Positions 15,815 through 23,592 are shown, numbered from the stretch's first letter. The stretch: 58,563 bases of DNA from an uncultured Clostridia bacterium (GCA_934647235.1 CAKUFG010000016.1:1-58563), one strand, 5' to 3'. The notes: a model not told the origin generated them from the sequence alone. Translations and numbers: made by a program.

Positions 15815-16659
15815 GATGCCAGAGCGGGAAGGCTTATCGGGAAGGGTTATTCAAAAGAGCTTCCCAAGTATAACCGGCAGCAAAAAGCCCAACGCGCCTT
15901 GAATCCTCCCTCAGAAGGCTGCCGGCCGAGATACAAGCGAACGAAACGCTTTGGCAAGGTAAAGACGTGCATCCCCTGCGACCGACCTGCCGTAGTAAAC
16001 GGCCGTGAAAGGAGCTGATGTACAGACGGTGAAGGAGCTTCTTGAAACGGGTTTTCAGCTGCCCGGCCGGCATGTATGCGCTGTGCGTCGGCCGGGGCAA
16101 GGACGGGTGTCTCACACCATCGCAACGCGACAATCTCCTGTCATCACGCAGAGGGCTGAGCGCATCTGATAGTACGCACGATTCGTAATGCCGCCCGCTT
16201 TCGGGCAATAACGCCTCCCTCTGATACGTACACCGCGCAGCATCTGTCCCGTGAAAACCAAGCATTCGCGGCGGGTATGCCGCACGACCGGATCCGTAAT
16301 TCATTTCCTGGATCGCATTCATTTTCCAAGTCTCCTGCATGCCTGAAACAAGCGCCCCCAGCTTCCCCTCAGCAGAAATTGATCGCGCGGATCAGACAAA
16401 AGCTTGCGTATTCGTTCGATTTCCCAATCCAGATCAAGATCAAGGATAAAGCTCTGCGGGAGCCTGCCCCATCCGGATTTCGCACCCAACGCATCACGGC
16501 AGGTTTAATTGGCGGCAATTGCGCAGACTCCGCTCCGCTGCAATTCCACCGGGGTTCAGGCACGGGCAGGAAGGCTCAGAAGTACACGCAAGGATCATCC
16601 TCCAATATCGGTTTTCGCATCAAAAAGGGCTGCCCTCCATGTGAGGGCAGCCTGTTTTT
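15815..16659 (+). ncRNA. candidate large structured non-coding RNA, about 0.84 kb
   Basis: The stretch between a strong promoter and a perfect terminator has no ORF with ribosome site or protein-like composition on either strand. Its ends can pair: GATGC-C-AGAGC at 15815-15825 with GTTTTCGCATC at 16611-16621, ten pairs with one mismatch. Inside are CCGGCAGC/GCTGCCGG (15874/15918), CCCGGCCG/CGGCCGGG (16062/16089) and small hairpins at 15989, 16106, 16193 and 16268. Short hairpins of this size are partly expected by chance. The size is in the range of GOLLD, ROOL and OLE RNAs, but I cannot match it to any of them. A decayed gene is the alternative. Confidence 0.45.
16628..16659. terminator. bidirectional terminator
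   Basis: GGCTGCCCTC and GAGGGCAGCC form a perfect 10-bp stem around CATGT. TGTTTTT follows on the plus strand, and five A precede, which gives a T-run on the minus strand. It can end both the candidate RNA and the M32 operon. Confidence 0.85.
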
Positions 16660-16689
16660 GCGGCTGCGGCGGGGCTTTTGCCCAAAGGC

Positions 16690-18189
16690 TTATGCCAGGC
16701 CGTAGATTTCGCTGTACTTGTTTTTCAGATAGTTTACATAATACATCGGGTCAAAGGCCTCGCCCAGCGCCTTGGTCAGCAGGGCTTCAGGCTCGTACAG
16801 CCCGCCGTACTGCCAGATATGCTCGCACAGCCAGCCGTTGATGGGCGACAGATCGCCGCTCGCCAGCGCCGCGTCCACATCCACGGTCTGTCGCATCACA
16901 TGCAGCATGTGCGCGCCATAGGCGGAGCCCAGCGCATAGGACGGGAAATAGCCAAACAGCGCGTCCGCCCAATGGGTATCCTGCAATACGCCCTCGCGGT
17001 CGTTGGGCACGTCCACGCCCAGGTATTCCTTGTACAGCCGGTTCCAGGCGGCGGGCAGCTCCTGCACGGTCAGCTTGCCGTCAAAGAGCTGCTGCTCCAG
17101 CTCATAGCGGATCAGAATGTGCATGCAGTAGGTTAGCTCATCTGCTTCTGTGCGGATCAGCGAAGGCTCGGCGCGGTTGAACGCGCGGTAGAGCGCCTCG
17201 TCGTCGTAGGCGGCCGTCTCGGGGAAAAGCTCGCGCAGCTTGGGCGCGATCAGGCGGATAAAGCCGCGGCTGCGGCCGATGATGTTTTCAAAGAAGCGGG
17301 ACTGGCTTTCGTGAATGCCCATGGATACGCCGCCGCCCAGCACGGTGTAGGCCAGCTTGTCCATCGGATGGGTATCGTAGAGCGCGTGGCCGCCCTCGTG
17401 GATGACGCTGTACATGGAGGAAGCGAAGTTATCCTCCAGATAATGGGTGGTGATGCGCACATCGTACTTGGTAAAGCCGGTGGTGAAGGGATGCTCGGTT
17501 TCGGCGATGGTGCAGTGCGCGCGGTCCAGGCCGATTACCTGCATCAGATAATCGCTGAGCTGGCGCTGCTTATCCAGCGGAAAATGGCCGTGCAGCGGGC
17601 TGTCGTCCACCTGCTTGGCGGCGGTGACGCGATGGATGAAGGGCACCAGTTCCCGGCGCACAACATCGAAGAAAGCATCGCACTTGGCGCGGGTCAGCCC
17701 CGTTTCAAAGCGATCCAGCAGCGTATCGTATACGGGCTGATCGGGCTTGATATAGCGCATGATGCGCTGCGTCTGGGCAATCAGGCGTTCCAGATAGGGC
17801 ATGAACAGCGCGTAATCGTTGGTTTCCTTGGCGGTGTGCCAGATCGCGTCCGATTCAGTGGTCAGCTTTTGATAGGCCACGTATTCTTCCATGGGGATGC
17901 GGCGCGTTTCGTCGATGTTCTTGTACATCACCTTGACGATGCGCTGATGCACTTCGTCCAGCTCGTCCAGATGGGCGTGCAGCTCATCCAGCAGGGCCAC
18001 AGTTTCCTCGCCTGTGGACAGCCTGTACACTTCCTCAGCCAGGATGCCCAGCGTTTCGGCGCGGTTGGCGGCCGTGCCCGAGGGCGCGGCGGTCATGCCG
18101 TCGTAATCAATCAGCCCCATCGCGTGGGAATAAGCCAGCTGCTTGCGCTGCAGCTGATCCAGCTTTTGCAGGGCGGCGGTCAGTTCCAT
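16690..18189 (-). CDS. M32 family carboxypeptidase (carboxypeptidase Taq type)
   Basis: The 499-residue zinc metallopeptidase carries the HExxH motif as HEGGH (residues 264-268), with the downstream HESQSRFFEN motif of the M32 family. It removes C-terminal residues from peptides in the cytosol. Length and motifs are standard. The ATG follows AAGGAGG. It is the last gene of the cysE-cysS operon and lies 15 bp after the ComEA-like gene. Its place there may serve amino acid recovery, which is inference. Confidence 0.93.
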   Translation of the reverse strand: MELTAALQKLDQLQRKQLAYSHAMGLIDYDGMTAAPSGTAANRAETLGILAEEVYRLSTGEETVALLDELHAHLDELDEVHQRIVKVMYKNIDETRRIPMEEYVAYQKLTTESDAIWHTAKETNDYALFMPYLERLIAQTQRIMRYIKPDQPVYDTLLDRFETGLTRAKCDAFFDVVRRELVPFIHRVTAAKQVDDSPLHGHFPLDKQRQLSDYLMQVIGLDRAHCTIAETEHPFTTGFTKYDVRITTHYLEDNFASSMYSVIHEGGHALYDTHPMDKLAYTVLGGGVSMGIHESQSRFFENIIGRSRGFIRLIAPKLRELFPETAAYDDEALYRAFNRAEPSLIRTEADELTYCMHILIRYELEQQLFDGKLTVQELPAAWNRLYKEYLGVDVPNDREGVLQDTHWADALFGYFPSYALGSAYGAHMLHVMRQTVDVDAALASGDLSPINGWLCEHIWQYGGLYEPEALLTKALGEAFDPMYYVNYLKNKYSEIYGLA

Positions 18190-18204
18190 GGGATGATTTC
18201 CTCC

Positions 18205-18537
18205 TTAGTCAATATAAATCAAATCGTAAATGGACAAAAGCGTCTTTTCGCCGATGCCGCGCACGTGCAGCAGCTCCTCGATGTATCGGAAGGAACCCAG
18301 CTGCGCGCGCATATCCAATATAGCCTGCGCGGTCTTGGGGCCGATGCCGGGCAGCGTCGTCAGATCTTCCAGGGTCGCGGCGTTCAGGTTGACGCGCTGC
18401 GCCTTTTCCACATCGGTCAGGGGAGCCGTGGTGGCATAGGCTCCGCGCAGGGGATAAGCATCCGGCTCGGCGCGGCGGAAGGTGCATGCATAGCAAATCA
18501 GCACGCACAAAACAGCGCCCGCCAGCACGGCGCACAC
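18205..18537 (-). CDS. ComEA-like helix-hairpin-helix protein, start uncertain
   Basis: The C-terminal part is a ComEA-type DNA-binding domain with two helix-hairpin-helix units (VNLNAATLEDLTTLPGIGPK and LLHVRGIGEKTLLSIYDLIY). An N-terminal membrane segment (AVLAGAVLCVLICYACTF) precedes it. ComEA binds incoming DNA at the cell surface in competent bacteria. No ATG stands before the membrane segment. The GTG at 18537 lies at its edge and has no ribosome site. The frame is open back into cysS, and GGAGGGG near 18613 could serve a non-standard start around 18573-18588. No other competence gene lies near. Confidence 0.7.
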   Translation of the reverse strand: MCAVLAGAVLCVLICYACTFRRAEPDAYPLRGAYATTAPLTDVEKAQRVNLNAATLEDLTTLPGIGPKTAQAILDMRAQLGSFRYIEELLHVRGIGEKTLLSIYDLIYID

Positions 18538-18584
18538 GGCGTATGGCAGCGCTGCGCGGGCGCGGGGGGACAGGCGGCGAGGCG

Positions 18585-19982
18585 TTACACGGCCTTTCGT
18601 ACCTTCTGCCCCTCCTTCGTATCCTCTACAATAAAGCCCAGAGCCTTGAGCTGATCGCGCAGCTCGTCGCTCTTTTTCCAGTCGCGGTCCTTGCGGGCCT
18701 GCACGCGCGCGTCGGCCAGCGCCTGGATATCGGCAGGCAGCTCGCCCGCCTTTTTCATCATCAGGCCCAGCACGTCGCACAGGGATACCAGCGCGTTCAG
18801 CGCCGTTTCGATGGCGGCCTTGCTGCTTTCAGCGGTCAGGGTGACGTTGGCATCGCGCACGATTTCAAACAGCGCGCCGATCGCGTCGGCAGTGTTCAGA
18901 TCGTCGTCCATCGCGCTGTCAAAGCGCTCGCCGTAGGTCCTGATGCGCGCGGCGAAGGCCTGCTCGTCCTCGTTCATGGGGCGATCCTGGGCATGCTCCA
19001 GCAGGAAGCTCATCTGATCGCGCGCGGTATACAGGCGGGACAGGGAGGCGTGCGCCTGGGCGATCATCTCGCGGCTGAAATTGATGGGGCTGCGATACTG
19101 GGCGGAGAGCATGAACATGCGCACGTCCTCGGCGTCAAACTCCTTGAGAATATCGCGCACGGTGAAGAAATTGCCCAGGGACTTGGACATTTTTTCGTTG
19201 TTCACGTTGATGAAGCCGTTGTGCATCCAGTAATGCACATAGGGCTTGCCGGTTGCGCCCTCGCTCTGTGCCACCTCGTTTTCGTGGTGGGGGAAGAGCA
19301 GATCCTTGCCGCCGCAGTGAATATCGAAGGTTTCGCCCAGGTATTCCATGCTCATGGCGCTGCACTCAATGTGCCAGCCGGGACGGCCCATGCCCCAGGG
19401 GCTGGGCCAGGCAGGCTCGCCGGGCTTCTGCGCCTTCCATACGGCAAAGTCGGCAGGGTTCTTCTTGGCGCTGTCCACTTCGATGCGCGCGCCGGCTTCC
19501 AGATCCTCCAGGTTCTGGCCCGACAGGCTGCCGTAGCCGGGGAAGGCGGCGGTATCAAAATACACGTCGCCGTTTACCTCGTAGGCCAGGCCCTTGTCCA
19601 CCAGCTTCTGCACCAGCGCGATGATCTGGGGAATATGCTCGGTGGCGCGGGGATGCACGGTGGCGGGACGGATGCCCAGCGCCTGCGCGTCCTTATAATA
19701 CTCGGCGATAAAGCGATCGCCCAGTTCCTTGACGGTGATGCCTTCTTCATTGGCGCGGCGGATCATCTTGTCGTCGATATCGGTGAAATTCTGCACAAAC
19801 GTAACCTTGTAGCCGCGATGCTCCAGATACCGGCGCAGCACGTCGAACACGATAAAGGGGCGGGCGTTGCCGACATGGAAATAATTGTATACCGTCGGGC
19901 CGCAGGCATAGATGCGCGCTTCGCCCGGATGGATGGGCACAAACTCTTCCTTGCGGCGGGTTTTGCTGTTGTAAATCTGCAT
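18585..19982 (-). CDS. cysS: cysteine--tRNA ligase
   Basis: The class I synthetase charges tRNA-Cys. The 465-residue protein has the HIGH motif as HVGN (residues 36-39), the zinc-site cysteine in YACGPTVYNY, the segment FVQNFTDIDDK, and KMSKS in NEKMSKSLGNF. AAAGGAGG precedes the ATG. It is the second gene after the Cys T-box and so is induced when uncharged tRNA-Cys builds up. Confidence 0.97.
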   Translation of the reverse strand: MQIYNSKTRRKEEFVPIHPGEARIYACGPTVYNYFHVGNARPFIVFDVLRRYLEHRGYKVTFVQNFTDIDDKMIRRANEEGITVKELGDRFIAEYYKDAQALGIRPATVHPRATEHIPQIIALVQKLVDKGLAYEVNGDVYFDTAAFPGYGSLSGQNLEDLEAGARIEVDSAKKNPADFAVWKAQKPGEPAWPSPWGMGRPGWHIECSAMSMEYLGETFDIHCGGKDLLFPHHENEVAQSEGATGKPYVHYWMHNGFINVNNEKMSKSLGNFFTVRDILKEFDAEDVRMFMLSAQYRSPINFSREMIAQAHASLSRLYTARDQMSFLLEHAQDRPMNEDEQAFAARIRTYGERFDSAMDDDLNTADAIGALFEIVRDANVTLTAESSKAAIETALNALVSLCDVLGLMMKKAGELPADIQALADARVQARKDRDWKKSDELRDQLKALGFIVEDTKEGQKVRKAV

Positions 19983-20003
19983 AAAATAGGTTCCTCCTTT
20001 AAG

Positions 20004-20720
20004 TTAAGATGCGGGATTTTCGTTCGAATGGTCTTGCTTTTTGAGCGGACAGTGCGCGCTGTCCTCGGCGCACTGATCGCAGCCCAGGCGGCAGGCGCAG
20101 TCGCGCAGCACCTTTTCAAGCTCGGTCAGCCGGTGATACAGCGCCTGCATGCGCTCAAACATGGGGTCGGGCAGGTTGGCGTGATCCAGCGTCGGGCGCG
20201 AGCCGTCCTTCCTGCGCACGATGCGGCCGGGGTTGCCCACCACCGTGCAGCCCTCGGGCACGGATTTGAGCACGATGGCTCCCGCGCCCACCTTGACGTT
20301 GCGGCCCAGGGTGATGGGCCCCAGCACCTTGGCGCCCGCGCCGATGATCACGCCGCTTTCCACCGTGGGGTGGCGCTTGCCGTGATCCTTGCCCGTGCCG
20401 CCCAGGGTGACGCCCTGATAGAGCGTTACGTCGTCGCCTACCTCGGCGGTTTCGCCAATGACCACGCCTGCGCCGTGATCGATGAACACGCGGCGGCCAA
20501 TCTGTGCGCCGGGGTGAATTTCAATGCCCGTTTTGCGGCGGGTGCGTGCCGATATCCAGCGCGCCAGCAGCGTGTGCCTGTGCAGGTACAGCCTGTGGGC
20601 GATACGGTGCCAATACAGCGCCTTTACCCCAGGATAGCACAGCAGCACCTCCGCCCGACTGCGCGCCGCCGGATCGCGCGCGAATACGGTAGCGATGTCC
20701 TCCGACAGATGCGTCGGCAT
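20004..20720 (-). CDS. cysE: serine O-acetyltransferase
   Basis: CysE acetylates serine to O-acetylserine, the first step of cysteine synthesis. The 238-residue protein has the left-handed beta-helix repeats (IEIHPGAQIGRRVFIDHGAG, VIGETAEVGDDVTLYQGVTL) and the active-site region GGTGKDHGKRHPTV. It is the short form that lacks the long N-terminal domain of the E. coli enzyme. A cysteine-rich tail (CACRLGCDQC) is unusual and might bind metal. AAAGGAGG precedes the ATG. The T-box leader controls it. Confidence 0.95.
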   Translation of the reverse strand: MPTHLSEDIATVFARDPAARSRAEVLLCYPGVKALYWHRIAHRLYLHRHTLLARWISARTRRKTGIEIHPGAQIGRRVFIDHGAGVVIGETAEVGDDVTLYQGVTLGGTGKDHGKRHPTVESGVIIGAGAKVLGPITLGRNVKVGAGAIVLKSVPEGCTVVGNPGRIVRRKDGSRPTLDHANLPDPMFERMQALYHRLTELEKVLRDCACRLGCDQCAEDSAHCPLKKQDHSNENPAS

Positions 20721-20967
20721 AGCCAGCCTCCTTTATCATAAATAAACGCCGCCTCCCCTGCGGGAGACGGCGATAAGCCGCGGTTCCACTCCGCTTGGGG
20801 CATACGCCCCCTCTCGGATTGCCTTAACGCGGCGCACGGCGCAGCCTACTTGCCCTTCGGTGCGCGGCTCCCAGGGGCACTGTCCGCATCCGCCAAGCGC
20901 GCTTTCAGCCGCGGCGCGCTCTCTCTTGGACGGAAAACCCCGGACGATTTCCCTGTTCACTGCCATT
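20721..20967 (-). promoter_or_regulatory. T-box leader with Cys (TGC) specifier for cysE-cysS
   Basis: Read on the minus strand, the leader has a stem I region with AGAGAG, a TGC codon in the proper 3' flank (GGATGCGGACAG, codon at 20888-20886), the T-box core GAGTGGAACCGCGG (20791-20778), and a terminator. The TGGAACCGCGG motif is diagnostic of T-boxes. The TGC codon and the downstream cysE and cysS agree on tRNA-Cys as ligand. Uncharged tRNA-Cys would stabilise the antiterminator and switch the operon on. Confidence 0.92.
20743..20772 (-). terminator. T-box regulated terminator
   Basis: CGCCGCCTCCC and GGGAGACGGCG (plus-strand reading) form an 11-bp stem with one mismatch around a short loop. 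On the minus strand it runs into TTTATTT. It directly follows the T-box core and precedes the cysE ribosome site. Confidence 0.85.
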
Positions 20968-20973
20968 GCTATT

Positions 20974-21002
20974 ATTATATGTAGCGCGGCGCTTTTTGTC
21001 AA
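20974..21002 (-). promoter_or_regulatory. perfect consensus promoter of the cys operon
   Basis: On the minus strand TTGACA-N17-TATAAT is a perfect consensus. Such promoters are usual ahead of T-box leaders, where control acts after initiation. Confidence 0.9.
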
Positions 21003-21014
21003 GCAAGGAAAGGC

Positions 21015-21043
21015 TTGCGGCACCAGGCAATCCATGATATAAA
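21015..21043 (+). promoter_or_regulatory. promoter of the leader peptide-GNAT unit
   Basis: TTGCGG-N17-TATAAA with an extended TG (TGATATAAA). Its -35 is only 12 bp from the -35 of the divergent cys promoter, so the two polymerases may compete. Confidence 0.65.
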
Positions 21044-21100
21044 TAAGATGGCGTCAACACTAAAGACGGCGCAGAATATAAACGGAAAGGGTGGTCTGTT

Positions 21101-21142
21101 ATGATGAAAAAGAAACGCGCATGGAGGGTTCGCGTCTCTTAA
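21101..21142 (+). CDS. 13-residue leader peptide upstream of GNAT gene
   Basis: The tiny ORF encodes MMKKKRAWRVRVS with the ribosome-site-like GGAAAGGGTGG upstream. Its stop codon lies at the start of the right arm of a perfect 8-bp hairpin (GGAGGGTT 21123-21130 / AACCCTCC 21141-21148). The right arm can instead pair with the ribosome site of the next gene. This resembles translation attenuators of inducible resistance genes. Peptide translation is inferred, not proven. Confidence 0.5.
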   Translation: MMKKKRAWRVRVS

Positions 21143-21166
21143 CCCTCCGAATAAATGATTTGGAGG
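21123..21166 (+). promoter_or_regulatory. competing hairpins controlling the GNAT ribosome site
   Basis: Arm B (AACCCTCC, 21141-21148) pairs perfectly with arm A (GGAGGGTT, 21123-21130) inside the leader ORF. Its CCTCC part can also pair with GGAGG (21162-21166), the ribosome site of the GNAT gene, across a 13-nt loop. The two pairings exclude each other. A ribosome covering arm A would free arm B to hide the ribosome site. Confidence 0.5.
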
Positions 21167-21173
21167 AAAGAAA

Positions 21174-21674
21174 ATGAACAGCCCGATTACGAATCGAAAA
21201 ACACCGACGGAACACGAGAACCAAGCCTTCCGGCAGGATACGAGCATCACAGTGGAGCCTTTGACGGGGCCGGACGATGGGCGGCTGATCAGGCTGCTCA
21301 GCGGTTTTCTGCGCGCCATTGGCGAAGAACCCTTGACCGATGAAAAGCAGCGGCGGCTGCTGCAGGGAATATGCGAGAAAAGGATCGTGTTTTTCCTGGC
21401 TGAAAGCGGCAGCCAGGCCATTGGCATGTGCAGCGTGGCACGGTGCTTTTCCACCTTTGCCTGCGGCGATGTGGGCGTATTTGAGGATTTCTACATCGAG
21501 CCTGCGTTTCGCGGCAAGGGCGTCGCACGAAGGCTTGCGCAGGCAGCTCAGGCATGGTGCCGGGAGCAGGGCATGGCCAGCGTGACCGTGTGCTGCGCGC
21601 CCTGCGACGAGAAGATGTATCAGGCCCTGGGCTTTGAAGAAAACCTGGGCGTAACGTATGCGCATCTGACATAA
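21174..21674 (+). CDS. GNAT-family N-acetyltransferase
   Basis: The 166-residue protein shows the GNAT fold: the beta strands around FFLAESGSQAIGMCSVARCF, the coenzyme A loop YIEPAFRGKGVARRLAQAAQ (R/Q-x-x-G-x-G/A motif as RGKGVA), and the C-terminal YQALGF. It transfers an acetyl group to an amine whose nature is unknown. The attenuator-like leader makes an antibiotic or other toxic amine conceivable, but that is speculation. GGAGGAAAG precedes the ATG. Confidence 0.88.
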   Translation: MNSPITNRKTPTEHENQAFRQDTSITVEPLTGPDDGRLIRLLSGFLRAIGEEPLTDEKQRRLLQGICEKRIVFFLAESGSQAIGMCSVARCFSTFACGDVGVFEDFYIEPAFRGKGVARRLAQAAQAWCREQGMASVTVCCAPCDEKMYQALGFEENLGVTYAHLT

Positions 21675-21779
21675 TTGTACTGGGGCTGCCGTATCAGGTA
21701 TAGGAGCGGCGGCCCCTTTGCTGATTTTGAAGGCTGGACGGATAAAATGCCGCGCTCCGCGCCCTCGCTTCAATACCAG

Positions 21780-21808
21780 TTGCCAAATCGCACGCTTTCT
21801 GCTATAAT
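21780..21808 (+). promoter_or_regulatory. promoter of the asp23-nusB operon
   Basis: TTGCCA-N17-TATAAT with extended TG (TGCTATAAT), about 30 nt ahead of the first gene. Confidence 0.85.
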
Positions 21809-21838
21809 TATCTGTACATCGTAAAGGAGGTGCATTCC

Positions 21839-22477
21839 ATGTCCGCAAAGAAGGACAATCTGCCCACGAATGTGGACGTCGATCTGGAAAACGGCGGCAC
21901 CATCAAATATGCCAACGAAGTTATCGCCATCATCGCCGGCGTGGCCGCCAGCGAAATTGACGGCATTGCCGGTATGTGCACCAGCGGCGGTATTTCCGAT
22001 ATCATCGGCCGCAACCGCAATATCACCCGGGGCGTAAAGGTAGAGGTAGGCGGCGAGGAAGCCAGCGTAGAGCTGTACATCATCGTCGAATACGGCTCGC
22101 CCATCCAAAAGGTTGCCTCCGACGTGCAGGAGAATGTGCGCAAGGCCATTGAAACCATGACCGGGCTGCATGTGGTCAACGTGGATGTGCATGTGCAGGG
22201 CGTCAGCTTTGAGCGCGAAAAGAAGGCTGTGCAGAGCGGCCTGGAATCCGCGCATCTGTCCAGCGAGGAAACCCGCCGCATTGAGGAAGAAACCCGCCAG
22301 ACCCTCAAGGGCGAAATGACCTGCGAGGATGAAATTCAGCCTGAAACGGACGGCCAGCCCGCTGCGGATGAAACCGAAGACGCGCTGGACGGAACCGAAG
22401 CCGAGGATGTAAAGGCTGTGGAGCAGGACGAGGAAAAGCAGGACGAAGCGGCCGCTGCGGAGTCCGAAGAAAACTGA
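21839..22477 (+). CDS. Asp23/Gls24 family envelope stress response protein
   Basis: The 212-residue protein starts with the Asp23 domain (YANEVIAIIAGVAASEIDGI, VEYGSPIQKVASDVQENVRK, HVVNVDVHVQGVSFE). It ends in a long acidic, Glu-rich tail. Asp23 proteins sit at the membrane through the anchor AmaP and take part in cell-envelope stress. The ATG follows AAGGAGGTG; the GTG at 21830 lies inside that site. It heads the operon with amaP and a DUF2273 gene, the usual trio. Confidence 0.95.
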   Translation: MSAKKDNLPTNVDVDLENGGTIKYANEVIAIIAGVAASEIDGIAGMCTSGGISDIIGRNRNITRGVKVEVGGEEASVELYIIVEYGSPIQKVASDVQENVRKAIETMTGLHVVNVDVHVQGVSFEREKKAVQSGLESAHLSSEETRRIEEETRQTLKGEMTCEDEIQPETDGQPAADETEDALDGTEAEDVKAVEQDEEKQDEAAAAESEEN

Positions 22478-22510
22478 TCCTCTCCGCGCGTTCTGAAAGG
22501 AGCGTAAAAA

Positions 22511-23287
22511 ATGAAAATGAAATTCTGGGATCGTATCATTCTGCGCATTGGCGCGGTGCTCACATTCCTGGGCGGCGTGCTTACCGCCGTGTGCGGCGCG
22601 ATGATCTATGGCATGAACCTGGGCGAAGGCATTGTGATGCAGTCCATTCCGCTGGCGCTGATCTGCGCGGGCGTGGCAGTCGCCCTCATCAGCCTGTATA
22701 ACCTGCTGATGCCGCGCCGCTATCACAACGGCCGCCATGCCTTTGTGGTGCAGCCTACCGAAATGGGCGAGCTGCGTATCGCCGTATCCGCCATTGAAAA
22801 CCTGATCCTCAAGTGCGTGGAAACGCATAAAGAGGTCAAGGTGCAGGATATCGCCATCACCAACCGCCGCGGCGCGGTCAGCGTGCAGCTGCGCGTGACG
22901 ATGGACAGCAATGTATCCATCCCGCATGCGGTGGAGCAGATTCAGACCCAGGTTAAGCGTTACCTGGCCGCCTCCTCGGGCATCGAGGTGCGCGATATCA
23001 GCGTTTCCGTGGATCGCACGGAGGGCGAAGCCCGTCCCGTCCCCATGGAAAGCCTGGTGCTCAACAATGAAGAGCCTGCCGCCGAGCAGGAGGCCAAGAA
23101 GGAAAAGGTGCCCATGCACCAGCGCATCTTTGGCCGCGATACCACCAAAACCGAGGCCGAGCAGGTGATGGAGGCGGAGGAGATTACCCCGCCCGAAGAG
23201 CCAGAGAAGCCCGCCGAGGAAGCAGCCGAGCCTGCCCAGGAGCCTGACGGGCAGGAGGCCGAAAAGGAGGCGGAGGAGCATGAATAA
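22511..23287 (+). CDS. amaP: alkaline shock response membrane anchor protein AmaP
   Basis: The 258-residue protein has two N-terminal membrane helices (GAVLTFLGGVLTAVCGAMIY and IPLALICAGVAVALISLYNL) and a cytosolic Asp23-like domain (ELRIAVSAIENLILKCVETH). A Glu- and Ala-rich tail follows. AmaP anchors Asp23 to the membrane. GAAAGGAG precedes the ATG. Its end overlaps the next gene by 8 bp. Confidence 0.92.
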   Translation: MKMKFWDRIILRIGAVLTFLGGVLTAVCGAMIYGMNLGEGIVMQSIPLALICAGVAVALISLYNLLMPRRYHNGRHAFVVQPTEMGELRIAVSAIENLILKCVETHKEVKVQDIAITNRRGAVSVQLRVTMDSNVSIPHAVEQIQTQVKRYLAASSGIEVRDISVSVDRTEGEARPVPMESLVLNNEEPAAEQEAKKEKVPMHQRIFGRDTTKTEAEQVMEAEEITPPEEPEKPAEEAAEPAQEPDGQEAEKEAEEHE

Positions 23288-23564
23288 GCTGTCTTCCGCC
23301 ATCAAGGAAATCTTTACGCCCGGTACGCCGCTGTGCGCGCTGGCATATGCGGCGCTGGGCGTCATCCTGGCGGCGCTGCTGCTGACCATCGGCTTCTGGC
23401 GCACGCTGTTTATCGCCGTGTTCGCGGCCCTTGGCGCGCTGGCCGGCGGCATTGGCAACAAGCGCGACGCGGTGCGCGCCGCCATCAACCGTTCCTTCCC
23501 GCCCAAGGATAAGCCCTTGGATATCGAGCAGGATACGCAGGACAAAACGAATAAGCCCGAATAA
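23280..23564 (+). CDS. DUF2273 family small membrane protein
   Basis: This 94-residue protein has two hydrophobic segments (LAYAALGVILAALLLTIGFW and TLFIAVFAALGALAGGIGN), as in DUF2273 proteins, which regularly accompany Asp23 and AmaP. The role is unknown, presumably part of the envelope stress complex. GGAGG of its ribosome site lies in the end of amaP. Confidence 0.88.
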   Translation: MNKLSSAIKEIFTPGTPLCALAYAALGVILAALLLTIGFWRTLFIAVFAALGALAGGIGNKRDAVRAAINRSFPPKDKPLDIEQDTQDKTNKPE

Positions 23565-23592
23565 TCGGGCGTAAATACGGGGGATACCAGCT

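Noticed and set aside
15817..16030. Possible basic protein in the first 200 bp of the candidate RNA
   Set aside because: A frame giving many Lys and Arg codons exists, but it has no start with ribosome site and ends after about 70 codons. I saw no similarity to a known protein.
15834..16340. Open frame of 168 codons on the minus strand in the gene-free region
   Set aside because: No ribosome site, a composition rich in Arg, Ser and Leu without family resemblance, and it runs antisense to a strong promoter. Chance open frames of this size are common in GC-rich sequence.
16277..16705. Open frame of 142 codons on the plus strand
   Set aside because: It runs through the perfect terminator hairpin at 16628-16652 and into the convergent M32 gene. 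It has no ribosome site or recognisable domain.
18486..20741. 751-codon open frame antisense to cysS and cysE
   Set aside because: Complement of two certain genes, with low-complexity His/Ala/Gly composition and no domain.
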